This document shows, one piece after another, positions 9,139 through 17,455 of a DNA stretch of 46,036 bases. Positions within the stretch are counted from its first letter, which is position 1, and each line of letters begins with the position of its first letter. Origin of the DNA: Nitrospirota bacterium (GTDB lineage: Bacteria; Nitrospirota; Thermodesulfovibrionia; Thermodesulfovibrionales; UBA6898). The position numbers and the translations under genes were made by a program. The stretch is from positions 1 through 46,036 of the forward strand of contig JAKAIE010000014.1 in assembly GCA_021814475.1 (NCBI GenBank), given 5' to 3'. A model generated the notes under the pieces. That model did no database searches. It worked only from the letters and a program-made list of their open reading frames with translations, and was not told the DNA's origin.

Positions 9139-12100
9139 CTATGCCTTAAGGGCGTTGTTGACCACCTCGCTCACCTGGTTGGCGTTGTAGGGTTTGTTTA
9201 TGACCCCGCAGAAACCGTATTTCTTATAATCGGACATTATAGGGTCACTGGAATATCCGCTGGAAACAATAATTTTAGCATACGGGTCAATCTCGTGGAG
9301 CTTTGTTACCGCCTCTTTTCCCCCTAATCCGGCAGGAATGGTCAGATCCATAATCACGAGATGAAACGGGTTCCCTTCCTCTGCTTCCCGCCTGTAAAGA
9401 TCGATAGCCTCCTTGCCATCCCTGGCAAAGCTTACCTCATAGCCGAGGGCGGTCAATATATCCCCTGATACATTCCTCACCAGTTCCTCATCATCCATCA
9501 CAAGGATCTTCCCCCTGCCCTCCTTGATCCCTCCCGTTTCCTCGTGTTCGGGATTGACCGTATCCCGCAGGGCAGGGATATGGATCGTGAACGTGGTCCC
9601 GGCGCCTACCGCTGATTTCACCGATATGCTGCCCCCGTGGCGTTTGAGAATTGAAAATACGGTTGCAAGTCCGAGGCCGCTTCCCGTCTTCTTTGTTGTG
9701 AAATACGGATCAAATATCTTCCCTATATATTCCTCCGGAATGCCATTCCCTCCATCGGCGAATGTAACCCTTATATAATGACCTGCATGCAGGTCCGTTA
9801 CTTCTTCTTCAGCGAGCGTGACATTCTGAAAATCTACATGTACCGTTCCCCCGCCGGGCATGGCCTGGATGGCGTTAATGATGAGATTGTTAAAGACCTG
9901 ATTCATCTGCCCCTTGTCAACTTCAGCACTCCACAGATGTGTCGGGATGCTGTAGACGCAGGTGACATTCGAGCCTGAAAGGGCGAAGGTTACCGCCTCC
10001 CTTGTTATCTCGGGAATGGACGCAATCTTTTTTATGGGGGCGCCACCCTTCGAAAAAGTGAGCAACTGATGGGTAAGGTCTGCTGCCCGCTGAGCGGCCT
10101 TTTCCGCTTCGGTAAGACGTTGAAAGGCCTTGTTGTCTGTGCCTATCAGCATCTTTGTCAGACTCACATTCCCGATGATCGATGTCAGGAGATTATTGAA
10201 ATCATGGGCCAACCCGCCGGCCAGGACCCCCAGTGATTCCAGTTTCTGCATCTTGTGCATCTCCTGTTCCATCCTGTATTGTTCGGTCACATCACGGAAA
10301 ACCAGCACGACCCCGATTGTTATGCTACTGCTGTCTCTGATCGGGGCGGCGCTGTCCGCGATGATTACCTCAGTCCCGTCTTTTCTGATCAGGGCCGTAT
10401 GGTTTGCCAGTCCTATTATCAATCCGGTCCTGATTACTTTTTCGACCGGATTATCGCACCTTTCCCTTGTGGTTTCATTGATAATGTTGAAGACCTCGGT
10501 TAACGGCCTGCCCGTTGCCTCTTCAGCGGACCAGCCTGTGAGGGTCTCAGCCACCTTGTTCAGAGTGAGGATAGTGCCGGAAATGTCGGTGGCGATCACC
10601 CCATCGCCTATACTTTTGAGCGTCACCGCCAGACGTTCTTTTTCGCAGGCAAGAGCGTCTTCCGCCCTTTTGCGCTCGGTAATATCCCGGCAGGTTGCCA
10701 GGAGAAGGGGTTCATCCCCCTGAATGATGAAAGTGGCATTTACTTCTGTCGGGATTATCCTTCCGTCTTTCGTTATATGCTCGGCCTCAAAGATTGCGAC
10801 TCCGTCTTCCTGGATCTTCCGAATTCTTTCCGCCGCGTATTTCGCGGTTGCCGGAGAGTCGATACTGGTCACGCTCATCCCGATGAGCTCTTCCCTGGTG
10901 TAATGATACCGTGAACACACCACTTCATTCACACCGGCTATGATCCCGTCAGGCCTTATCATGAAAAGGGCATCGGCTGCCTTGTCAAAAAGGGTGCGGA
11001 AGTTTTCTTCGCTCGCCTTTAATGCAGCCTCGGATTTTATCTTTTCCGTAATGTCACGGGTTATTCCCAGCAGGGCGATGATTTCACCTTTCTCATTGCG
11101 AAAAGGCACTCCATGGGTTTCCAGCCAGAGGCTCCTGCCCTTCAGTCCCGTCATCTCAAACGTCAATATTCCTGATCCGCCGTTACAGACCTCACGGGTG
11201 AGCTTCATGAAATCGTCCCTGTAGCCGGAATTCACCAGGGGACAGACGCACTGTCCCTTGACCTGCTCAAGAGATTCGGCCTCGATCATGTCCAGACCGG
11301 CCTTGTTCATCATGATCAGGGTGCCTTCAGCATCAACCAGTTTCACACATTCGGGTTCTGTTTCGATAATTGTCTTTAAGAAGATCTCGCTCTGCTTCAG
11401 CTGGGCTTTTGTTTCGATGAGTCTACTGTTAAGCGAAACAATCGAAAAATACCTCCACACCGCCATGATAATGACAACAAGTGCCACCGCCGCGCCCACA
11501 ACAACTTCGACCCTCTCTGTTGACCAGTAGGGCGCAGGAGAACCATACCACCGGGAATAGATCTTCTTGTACTCTGACGTATCCACAAAATCATCGATCG
11601 CCTTATTGAACCTGGCGAGCAACTCTGTGTCGTCCTGACGCAGAGCTACCGCCCTTTTCAGTTCGAGCAGCGGCCTTCCGACAATCTTGATTCTGTCTTC
11701 TACGCCGGCTTTCCTTGCCAGCTGGATTAACGTGGGGGCCGGGCAACAAAAGGCATCGATCTGGCCTGCGAGCAGGTCAAGCAGCCCCCCCTGGAAACTC
11801 TCGTAGGTTTTTGGGGTAATTCCTTTGCGCTGTTTCTGTATGATTTCGTACGCAGCACTCCCTTTTATTACCCCGATATTCATGCTGTCACTCAATGAGG
11901 TCACAGTGCTGTCAGTCCTGACGAAAACGACAACAGGGAAGGTGTCTGTCGGCAATGAAAATGACAGGATATTCTTTCTCTCTTCAGTAATTCCCATTTC
12001 CGGGGCAATGTCGGCAGATCCGCGCAGAAGGTCTGCAATGATCTCGGTCCAGTCGTTCCTGAATTTGTATCTGATCGAATATCCGGCCCGTTGGGCAATC

Positions 12101-12303
12101 GCATTCGTGACATCGACAGCAAACCCGGCAGCCTCACCGGTTTTGCTGTCCCTGAAGTACGTTGGCGGCGAGTCCAAGGGGATGACGGCAGTGAGGGTCT
12201 TTTTGGCTGGGATCTGGTCCGCTTTTACAGAGGGGGCGAAAAAAAGAAATAGCGCAAGCACATAGAGAGGGACGCAACTCCCCCAAACTGATCTGAACCT
12301 CAT
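9139..12303 (-). CDS. Hybrid sensor histidine kinase with periplasmic solute-binding sensor, three PAS domains and receiver
   Basis: 1054 residues from the ATG at 12303, which starts a normal signal peptide (MRFRSVWGS, hydrophobic core, SVKA). A longer frame opens at 12360 and would put 19 hydrophilic residues in front. Layout: SBP_bac_3 domain in the periplasm (about 35-260), one membrane helix (about 264-286), three PAS domains (about 312-425, 440-555, 565-685), and a HisKA-type dimerisation domain with phosphoacceptor His700 in GGLAHDFNNLL. An HATPase domain follows (N-box NLIINAIQAMP, G1 box DGGNGIPEE, FDPYFTTKKTGSGLGL). Last is a C-terminal receiver with Asp986 and Lys1037. This resembles BvgS-type sensors that bind amino acids or similar solutes. 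No response regulator or transporter gene is adjacent. A 5-bp AGCCG/CGGCT hairpin without a T-run follows the stop. Confidence 0.92.
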   Translation of the reverse strand: MRFRSVWGSCVPLYVLALFLFFAPSVKADQIPAKKTLTAVIPLDSPPTYFRDSKTGEAAGFAVDVTNAIAQRAGYSIRYKFRNDWTEIIADLLRGSADIAPEMGITEERKNILSFSLPTDTFPVVVFVRTDSTVTSLSDSMNIGVIKGSAAYEIIQKQRKGITPKTYESFQGGLLDLLAGQIDAFCCPAPTLIQLARKAGVEDRIKIVGRPLLELKRAVALRQDDTELLARFNKAIDDFVDTSEYKKIYSRWYGSPAPYWSTERVEVVVGAAVALVVIIMAVWRYFSIVSLNSRLIETKAQLKQSEIFLKTIIETEPECVKLVDAEGTLIMMNKAGLDMIEAESLEQVKGQCVCPLVNSGYRDDFMKLTREVCNGGSGILTFEMTGLKGRSLWLETHGVPFRNEKGEIIALLGITRDITEKIKSEAALKASEENFRTLFDKAADALFMIRPDGIIAGVNEVVCSRYHYTREELIGMSVTSIDSPATAKYAAERIRKIQEDGVAIFEAEHITKDGRIIPTEVNATFIIQGDEPLLLATCRDITERKRAEDALACEKERLAVTLKSIGDGVIATDISGTILTLNKVAETLTGWSAEEATGRPLTEVFNIINETTRERCDNPVEKVIRTGLIIGLANHTALIRKDGTEVIIADSAAPIRDSSSITIGVVLVFRDVTEQYRMEQEMHKMQKLESLGVLAGGLAHDFNNLLTSIIGNVSLTKMLIGTDNKAFQRLTEAEKAAQRAADLTHQLLTFSKGGAPIKKIASIPEITREAVTFALSGSNVTCVYSIPTHLWSAEVDKGQMNQVFNNLIINAIQAMPGGGTVHVDFQNVTLAEEEVTDLHAGHYIRVTFADGGNGIPEEYIGKIFDPYFTTKKTGSGLGLATVFSILKRHGGSISVKSAVGAGTTFTIHIPALRDTVNPEHEETGGIKEGRGKILVMDDEELVRNVSGDILTALGYEVSFARDGKEAIDLYRREAEEGNPFHLVIMDLTIPAGLGGKEAVTKLHEIDPYAKIIVSSGYSSDPIMSDYKKYGFCGVINKPYNANQVSEVVNNALKA

Positions 12304-12758
12304 TGAGGACTGTCCCGACCTGATAATGAGCCCACACCTCCTCGACTCATAGTCTACCATAAAAGGAAAACTTCAAAATAGTGCCATTTGCGATGACATA
12401 ATGCGCTGCAGCAGTCTCTGCGCTATTACTTACGGAACAGTTCTGAGGCAGCGCTGTTTACAGCGCCGGTTCTCTGTGCTGCGTTAGATCCATGACCGAT
12501 TCCGATAAACAGGATGCCCTTTTCCAGGGGCGATCTGAATAAGATATCCTGCCGGTCAAGCGGTTTTCACAATTAGTTCACAATTCTTAGTTATAGTGAA
12601 TCGTTGGATCATTTCTTTTCCCGTGCTGCCTGTCATCTCCTCCCCAAGGACAGGCAGCACACCCCCTCTCCTGGTCCAAGGGAGTTTCACCCCGGCGCCG
12701 TGCCTTCGGTGACACGCATGTATGAACTGCGGCAACTGCGATACGGCATGCCCGGCGG
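12304..12758. other. 455-bp intergenic region between protease and hybrid kinase genes
   Basis: No supported gene. It holds a striking 12-bp inverted repeat at 12623-12660 (separate entry) and an AT-rich patch near 12565-12620 (TTCACAATTAG, TTAGTTATAGTGAATC) that could carry a promoter for the kinase on the minus strand. I could not fix -35 and -10 boxes. GCTGCAGCAG near 12404 is a short palindromic stretch of no clear meaning. Confidence 0.4.
12623..12660. repeat. Perfect 12-bp inverted repeat (hairpin)
   Basis: GTGCTGCCTGTC at 12623-12634 pairs exactly with GACAGGCAGCAC at 12649-12660 around a 14-nt loop. It lies about 100 bp past the stop of the minus-strand protease gene. Neither strand has a T-run after the stem, so it is not a textbook intrinsic terminator. 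It may act as a Rho-aided or 3'-end-protecting hairpin, or be an operator for a dimeric protein. Confidence 0.8.
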
Positions 12759-15593
12759 CTACTGCACTATCAGGTTCTCTACAGTTACCGCGAGGGAATC
12801 TCTGTCGATCGTCAGCGACCCAAGAATGATCGAGTATGAAGCAGGCCCAGTAAACCCGCATGCGTACCCTCCTAATAGTGTTACCGATATGCCCCTGGTA
12901 AGGTCGAGCGTTTCGCTCAGGGTCGTTCCGATCAGCTCGATGGTGTCTCCGGTCAGAGTAGCAACGCTGCTGTATGCATTTCCGGCGGAAGGGAAGGATG
13001 CGGAGGTCCTCTCATTCCTTGCCGGGTTATCCAGGCAGGATGCGAAATTGGCGGAACAGTTTCTTGCCGTACTCATGAGCACGGCGGTTGATGGATTCAC
13101 CCCAGCGCAGTCCCCGGTCCAGGCACTGAAAACATAGTCTGCGGCGGGGGTTGCCGACAGACCTGCAGAAGCGCCTGAACTGTACCAGCAGCCTGAAGAG
13201 CAGTCCGGGCCGACGCTGCCTCCCTGCCCCGCTGAGGTGGTCAACTGGTATTGCGTCGTGAAATTCGCGGTATAGGTGTTATCTGACGAAGGGGTGACGA
13301 TCGTATGTGTCTGTGCCCCCCCGTCGCTCCATGAGCCAAAGACATACCGTGACCCGGACCCTCCGCTCTGGGGCGAGGTGATCGAGACTGTATGGTTCGT
13401 CCCGGGATTCCAGCTGAAGGTATGGGGTGCTGTATACGAGACCGAATCCACGGTGACCTGCCTTCCGGAAGGGGAGGAGTCGAGGGTGATCCTGGCGGGG
13501 ATGGTCACCGCTGCCGTGGCCCCTGTCGAGATATTGCCCGCAGCGTCATAGGCGCAGGTGCGGTAGTAATAGGTCTGTCCGTCTGTCAGCCCGGTATCCG
13601 TTGCTGCTGTCCCGGAGCCGAGATAGACCTGGGTGCCGTCGGCGCACTGTCCGGCAGGATAAACGCCTGTATTCCTGGCGACTTTATAGGTGTTTGTGCT
13701 TCTGAGTCCGCTGCCGCCGCTGTCGGAAAACCCGGACCAGTTCAGCGAGACCTGCCCGACGGCCGGGGTCGCGGAGAGCCCCCCGTCATAGGGGGCGGTG
13801 CCATCATAATAAAGAGTCGTTGATGCGTTATACAGGTAGTTCCTATTCCCTGCGCCGTCCTGAAGCCAGACGTAGATGCTCTGTCCCCCCTGGGCCCCGG
13901 CCGGAACAATGAACGGCTTGCTTGTGGTGTATGTCCCGTCTGATCCTGATCCGGGCGCAGACCCGACCTTGTAGTAGGCGCCCGCAATCCCGGAAGGATC
14001 CGCGGGGTTGGTCCAGTCGATCGCGAAGGAATTGAAGTTTGTCCATGAAGAAGGGGTGGATGAAAGCCCGACCGGGGCGGGGGGTGGTGTCGTATCTCCG
14101 CCGGCCCTCGTGAACGCCTTCAGGCAGACGTTGGTGTTTGCATGCCAGGATGCTACATCCGTCCAACTCACCCCGTTGCTGCTCATATAGCTCTGCCCGG
14201 TGATGGCTGTCGCGCCGCTGTTGTATCCTGCAAAAGGGTATTCCAGTGGGATCGGTGATGTGTCCGAGGAGTTTGTGAGCCTTACCACTGCGGAAAACTT
14301 CCGGCCTGATGTTATCGGGACAGGACTGCTGAGGGTTACGGTATGATAACCCGGCGCTGCGATCGAGCCTGTGGTTGTTCCCGCAAGGACGCCACTGGTG
14401 GGCAGAGATGCAACATCCGTATAAACATATATCGTGTAGGCGACATTCACGTCATTGGTGTAAAAACTCACGGCCGACAGCTGCTCCGGGGCGACGGCGG
14501 TGAAGACGTTGGCGAACCAGGCTGTAGTGCTGCCATAGCCTACTGCGGCTGACTGCCCCAGCGGATCATACTGATACACACGCGTGTAGTTGGTTGCAGG
14601 CTCTGTACCGTTGAAGACATAACTGCCGTCGTGACCATTATACCCATAACCTAAGGTCGTATCATAATACGAGATATAAAAATATCCGCCATTGACGCCC
14701 CATCCCGTGCCCCAGCTGTTTTTTATGAGAAAGGCACCATTTCCCGGAGGTGCTGTCGAGAAGCTGCCGGCCGGAAAAGAGTCGTCCCACCCCACGATCG
14801 TGACCGCATGATTGCCAGCGCTGCTTCCGGAAAAGTAATAGGTCGTAAAAGAACCTGCCGGGCAGGACCCGGAGTAATAACAGGAATAATAATCCGTTGA
14901 AGAGTAATAGGTGGTATAAACGCCGCCGTAAGCCATCACCGCCTGCTTGATATTGTCGTTATCCAGGGCGCCGGTCCTCGGGGGTATGATAAGGACCTCC
15001 TGAAGGTGCTTCTGCGCGGACAGGCCGGAGGGCGACACATACGGGGGATTCGGGTTATACGGGTCGTCAGACTCGTTGACAGGCCCATCCCCTCTTGCAA
15101 AATAAGCGGTCGACATGTCGCCGTTTCCTCCGTCGCACGGTCCCCAGTCGAACCCGTGAGTGTTTTTGAGATTGTTTTCTGAAAAGTCCCGTGTCTCGGC
15201 AGTGAGAAGGTTCGATTCTAAAGACGCCATGCTGGCGAAGGCCCAGCAGTCTCCGCAGTTCTGCTGGTTTCTGACAGGGGTAACCTTACCGTACGTCCTG
15301 AGGTCGTAACTTGACGGTAAGGCACCCAGAGGGAGTATGGGGAATACGGACTCGCCTGCCAGATGCGAACGATCCAGAGGTGAGGGTATATAGCCGAGCC
15401 CATGCCCATCGGAAGTCACATTCTGTATTCCGAGTGGGCTGATGGTGTTCATGTAATCCACGAAGGACGGGTTGACAGGGGCCATCACAGGCGAGTCCTC
15501 GCCGAAGGAGGGCGAGGCGGAGAGTGCCGCAAAGATACAGGTAATTGCTGCGAGCGGTATTGACAGGATTCTTTTGATCTTGGGGAAATTCAT
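12759..15593 (-). CDS. Secreted papain-like (C1A) cysteine protease with lectin-like and Ig-type domains
   Basis: 944 residues with a signal peptide (ending near Phe30-Gly31). The peptidase domain (about 90-330) has all catalytic positions: oxyanion Gln110, nucleophile Cys116 in CGDCWAF, His262 in NHAVTIVGWD and Asn292 in KNSWGTGWG. A lectin-like C1-associated domain follows (about 335-490), then fibronectin-like modules, bacterial repeat units (SSPSGRQVTVDS; SAGQGGSVGPDCSSGC) and a C-terminal beta-strand module with TLLGGYACGF ending in TVENLIVQ. AGGAGG lies upstream of the ATG. Probably an extracellular or surface-bound protease or adhesin. The C-terminal module resembles those ending other Nitrospirota and Geobacter surface proteins; no sortase or CTERM signal is seen. 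It is divergent from the gene at 15851. Confidence 0.9.
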   Translation of the reverse strand: MNFPKIKRILSIPLAAITCIFAALSASPSFGEDSPVMAPVNPSFVDYMNTISPLGIQNVTSDGHGLGYIPSPLDRSHLAGESVFPILPLGALPSSYDLRTYGKVTPVRNQQNCGDCWAFASMASLESNLLTAETRDFSENNLKNTHGFDWGPCDGGNGDMSTAYFARGDGPVNESDDPYNPNPPYVSPSGLSAQKHLQEVLIIPPRTGALDNDNIKQAVMAYGGVYTTYYSSTDYYSCYYSGSCPAGSFTTYYFSGSSAGNHAVTIVGWDDSFPAGSFSTAPPGNGAFLIKNSWGTGWGVNGGYFYISYYDTTLGYGYNGHDGSYVFNGTEPATNYTRVYQYDPLGQSAAVGYGSTTAWFANVFTAVAPEQLSAVSFYTNDVNVAYTIYVYTDVASLPTSGVLAGTTTGSIAAPGYHTVTLSSPVPITSGRKFSAVVRLTNSSDTSPIPLEYPFAGYNSGATAITGQSYMSSNGVSWTDVASWHANTNVCLKAFTRAGGDTTPPPAPVGLSSTPSSWTNFNSFAIDWTNPADPSGIAGAYYKVGSAPGSGSDGTYTTSKPFIVPAGAQGGQSIYVWLQDGAGNRNYLYNASTTLYYDGTAPYDGGLSATPAVGQVSLNWSGFSDSGGSGLRSTNTYKVARNTGVYPAGQCADGTQVYLGSGTAATDTGLTDGQTYYYRTCAYDAAGNISTGATAAVTIPARITLDSSPSGRQVTVDSVSYTAPHTFSWNPGTNHTVSITSPQSGGSGSRYVFGSWSDGGAQTHTIVTPSSDNTYTANFTTQYQLTTSAGQGGSVGPDCSSGCWYSSGASAGLSATPAADYVFSAWTGDCAGVNPSTAVLMSTARNCSANFASCLDNPARNERTSASFPSAGNAYSSVATLTGDTIELIGTTLSETLDLTRGISVTLLGGYACGFTGPASYSIILGSLTIDRDSLAVTVENLIVQ

Positions 15594-15850
15594 GTCTTCT
15601 TCCCTCCTCCTGCGGTCTTGGAAACCGTTCAGGGGAAATGCGAAACAAGCTGCTTTTCTGATACTATTCTACAGGAACGTTCTTTTTAGGATAGTGACGG
15701 TGATCACATATTGTCAAATTTACAAAGTATATTATTTATTATATCGGCAAAACAGGGGATTTCTTTAGGCGGATAGGGCGCATGTGGCAGCCTGTTAGCG
15801 TGGAAAGGCATCCGGAACAGAAAGAATAAGGTGGAGGGCTTCAGCATACC

Positions 15851-16636
15851 ATGGGTGGGAAAAGGATACGGGGGGAGATAATACATTACTGCCGGGACGA
15901 GTACGGAGAGATCTTTGTTGCGGACGACGGCCGGATGCGGTCCCTGTATTTTGGAGACGGGATATCCCAGAGCAGCATCAGGCTTGATCGTCCGGAGATA
16001 CTCGTGGATGATTACAGCCATGCGATGATGTCGGCCCTCTTATTTAAAAGCGACCCCGGATCGGTCCTTCTTGTAGGAATGGGGGGATGTTCGCTCGTCC
16101 ACTTTATCCGGGCGGCCTTTCCCGGATGCACTGTCGATATCGTGGAACTCAGGAATAAGGTGATCGATCTGGCCCATGACTTTTTCCATCTCCCGCGGGA
16201 AGCCCCCGGGATCAGAATTTTTCATGCTGCTGGAGAGGACTTTATCGGACAGCAGAGTGGGGCCGACAGGTATGATCTTATCCTGGTCGATGCCTTTGAC
16301 CATGGAGGACCTGCGGCCGCCCTCCTGGAAGTAGACTTCCTGGCCGCATGCCGCGGCAGGCTGAACGAAAAAGGGATATTCTCGATAAACCTCTGGAACA
16401 GGCCACAGGACAATTTTCCCATGATACACCTCAGGCTTCAGGAGGCCTTCATGAACAATACCCTGAAGCTCCTCCTGTCCGAGTCGGCCCAGAACGCGAT
16501 CGTCTTCGGATTTGACAGGCCGGTCCGGCTCAGGGACCTCTCCGGGTACAGGCAGAAGGCCAGGACACTTCAGGACCGGCATGCCATTAACTTTCCCAAA
16601 TATCTGAAGCATATTTACTGGCAGAACTATGGATGA
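15851..16636 (+). CDS. Spermidine synthase-like SAM-binding protein
   Basis: 261 residues with a Rossmann fold of the spermidine synthase/methyltransferase type. Motif I is VLLVGMGGCSLVHF (around 72-85), the acidic end of strand 2 is DIVELRNKVIDLA, and motif IV is DLILVDAFD. True spermidine synthases have a conserved Asp in the last motif that takes the aminopropyl group; it is present in DAFD. However, stand-alone bacterial members of this family often have unknown substrates, so activity is not assured. Weak ribosome-binding site (GGAGG 13 nt from the ATG). The upstream AT-rich region has TTGTCA at 15711-15716 and a poor -10 (TATTTA, 15733-15738). Confidence 0.75.
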   Translation: MGGKRIRGEIIHYCRDEYGEIFVADDGRMRSLYFGDGISQSSIRLDRPEILVDDYSHAMMSALLFKSDPGSVLLVGMGGCSLVHFIRAAFPGCTVDIVELRNKVIDLAHDFFHLPREAPGIRIFHAAGEDFIGQQSGADRYDLILVDAFDHGGPAAALLEVDFLAACRGRLNEKGIFSINLWNRPQDNFPMIHLRLQEAFMNNTLKLLLSESAQNAIVFGFDRPVRLRDLSGYRQKARTLQDRHAINFPKYLKHIYWQNYG

Positions 16637-16748
16637 GGGGTGTAGGGGGCGAGGGGCCTGCCGGATGCCATCTCTGTGCCGCTATTGTAATTTCCTGGCG
16701 GAGTGATAAAATATAGATAGGGGAAGAGGAGGGGGAAGGAGGTTGGCC

Positions 16749-16916
16749 ATGGTACTCGAACTCAACGATAGGGAGAAAGAGACCTTGAGGTCAGTTCTCG
16801 CGACGTATGAAAAGGATCTGAAGGGCGAGATCCGTAAGACCGATGACAGGGAGTTGAGAGGAGTCCTCCATACAGAGGATGATATACTGAGGGGGATTCT
16901 CAGAAAAGTCGCGTAG
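16749..16916 (+). CDS. 55-residue conserved-looking small protein
   Basis: Short ORF with a near-ideal AAGGAGG six nt before its ATG. It encodes a charged, mostly helical peptide starting MVLELNDREKETLRSVL, with 19 acidic or basic residues in the first 40 and ending ILRKVA. A strong terminator follows 18 bp after the stop, so it is an isolated transcription unit or the last gene after 15851-16636. Short proteins of this kind (ELNDREKE... or ELSDKEKE... N-terminus, one alpha-helical hairpin) are familiar from Nitrospirota and Desulfobacterota genomes, but the role is unknown. Confidence 0.75.
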   Translation: MVLELNDREKETLRSVLATYEKDLKGEIRKTDDRELRGVLHTEDDILRGILRKVA

Positions 16917-16933
16917 CAGGAGATCTCACGATA

Positions 16934-16975
16934 TTCAAAACGGTGTCCGAAAGGATACCGTTTTGAAGTTTTTTT
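16934..16975 (+). terminator. Rho-independent terminator after the 55-residue protein gene
   Basis: 15-bp stem (16934-16948 with 16953-16967, one G-T wobble) capped by a GAAA tetraloop. It is followed after one G by seven T residues (16969-16975). Confidence 0.93.
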
Positions 16976-17188
16976 GGGGAAGACGGCTGTTTTTGGGGAA
17001 TACACGGATTCGGGGGAAAGAATAGAAGCAAAAACCTGCAAATTTTGAATACTTGGGGATCGCACAGAACTGTCCGGAAATAATTGTCATAAAGAGGGAG
17101 CAGCCGGTTCATTAGGCCGGCGATGTGTCCGGGTATCGTCGTTATTGGAAAGTCAAGGGGAAGACTATATCGATGTGGGAGGGGATAG

Positions 17189-17428
17189 ATGGATGAAGAC
17201 AGCTTGACTCAGGAGGGGTTTCAGCAGGCAGGAAAGATGCACTGCTGGGAGTATATGCAGTGCGGGCATGAAAAGGATGCTTCCTGTCCTGCGGTCGTGT
17301 ACCGGGCCGGTCGTATGTGCTGGCTCGTCTCAGGTACTCTCTGCCGGGGCAACACCCCGGTCATCATATCCAGAAAGCACAAGGACTGCAGGGGGTGTGA
17401 TTTTTTCGTGTATTCCGCTGAAGACTGA
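17189..17428 (+). CDS. Two-CW domain protein, stand-alone
   Basis: 79 residues, with GGAGGGG a few bases before the ATG. Almost the whole protein is the two-CW module: HCWEYMQCGHEKDASCPAV, MCWLVSGTLCRG, DCRGCDFFVYS. The spacing of its cysteines matches the protein at 7468-7794, so the two are paralogues about 10 kb apart. The cysteines suggest metal binding or a redox role. The module is otherwise found joined to PAS or chemoreceptor domains, so a sensing or partner role is an inference. Convergent with the NHL protein gene, with a 27-bp gap and no terminator. Confidence 0.8.
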   Translation: MDEDSLTQEGFQQAGKMHCWEYMQCGHEKDASCPAVVYRAGRMCWLVSGTLCRGNTPVIISRKHKDCRGCDFFVYSAED

Positions 17429-17455
17429 AGGGTCGCACCAATGAAAAGGATTCGC

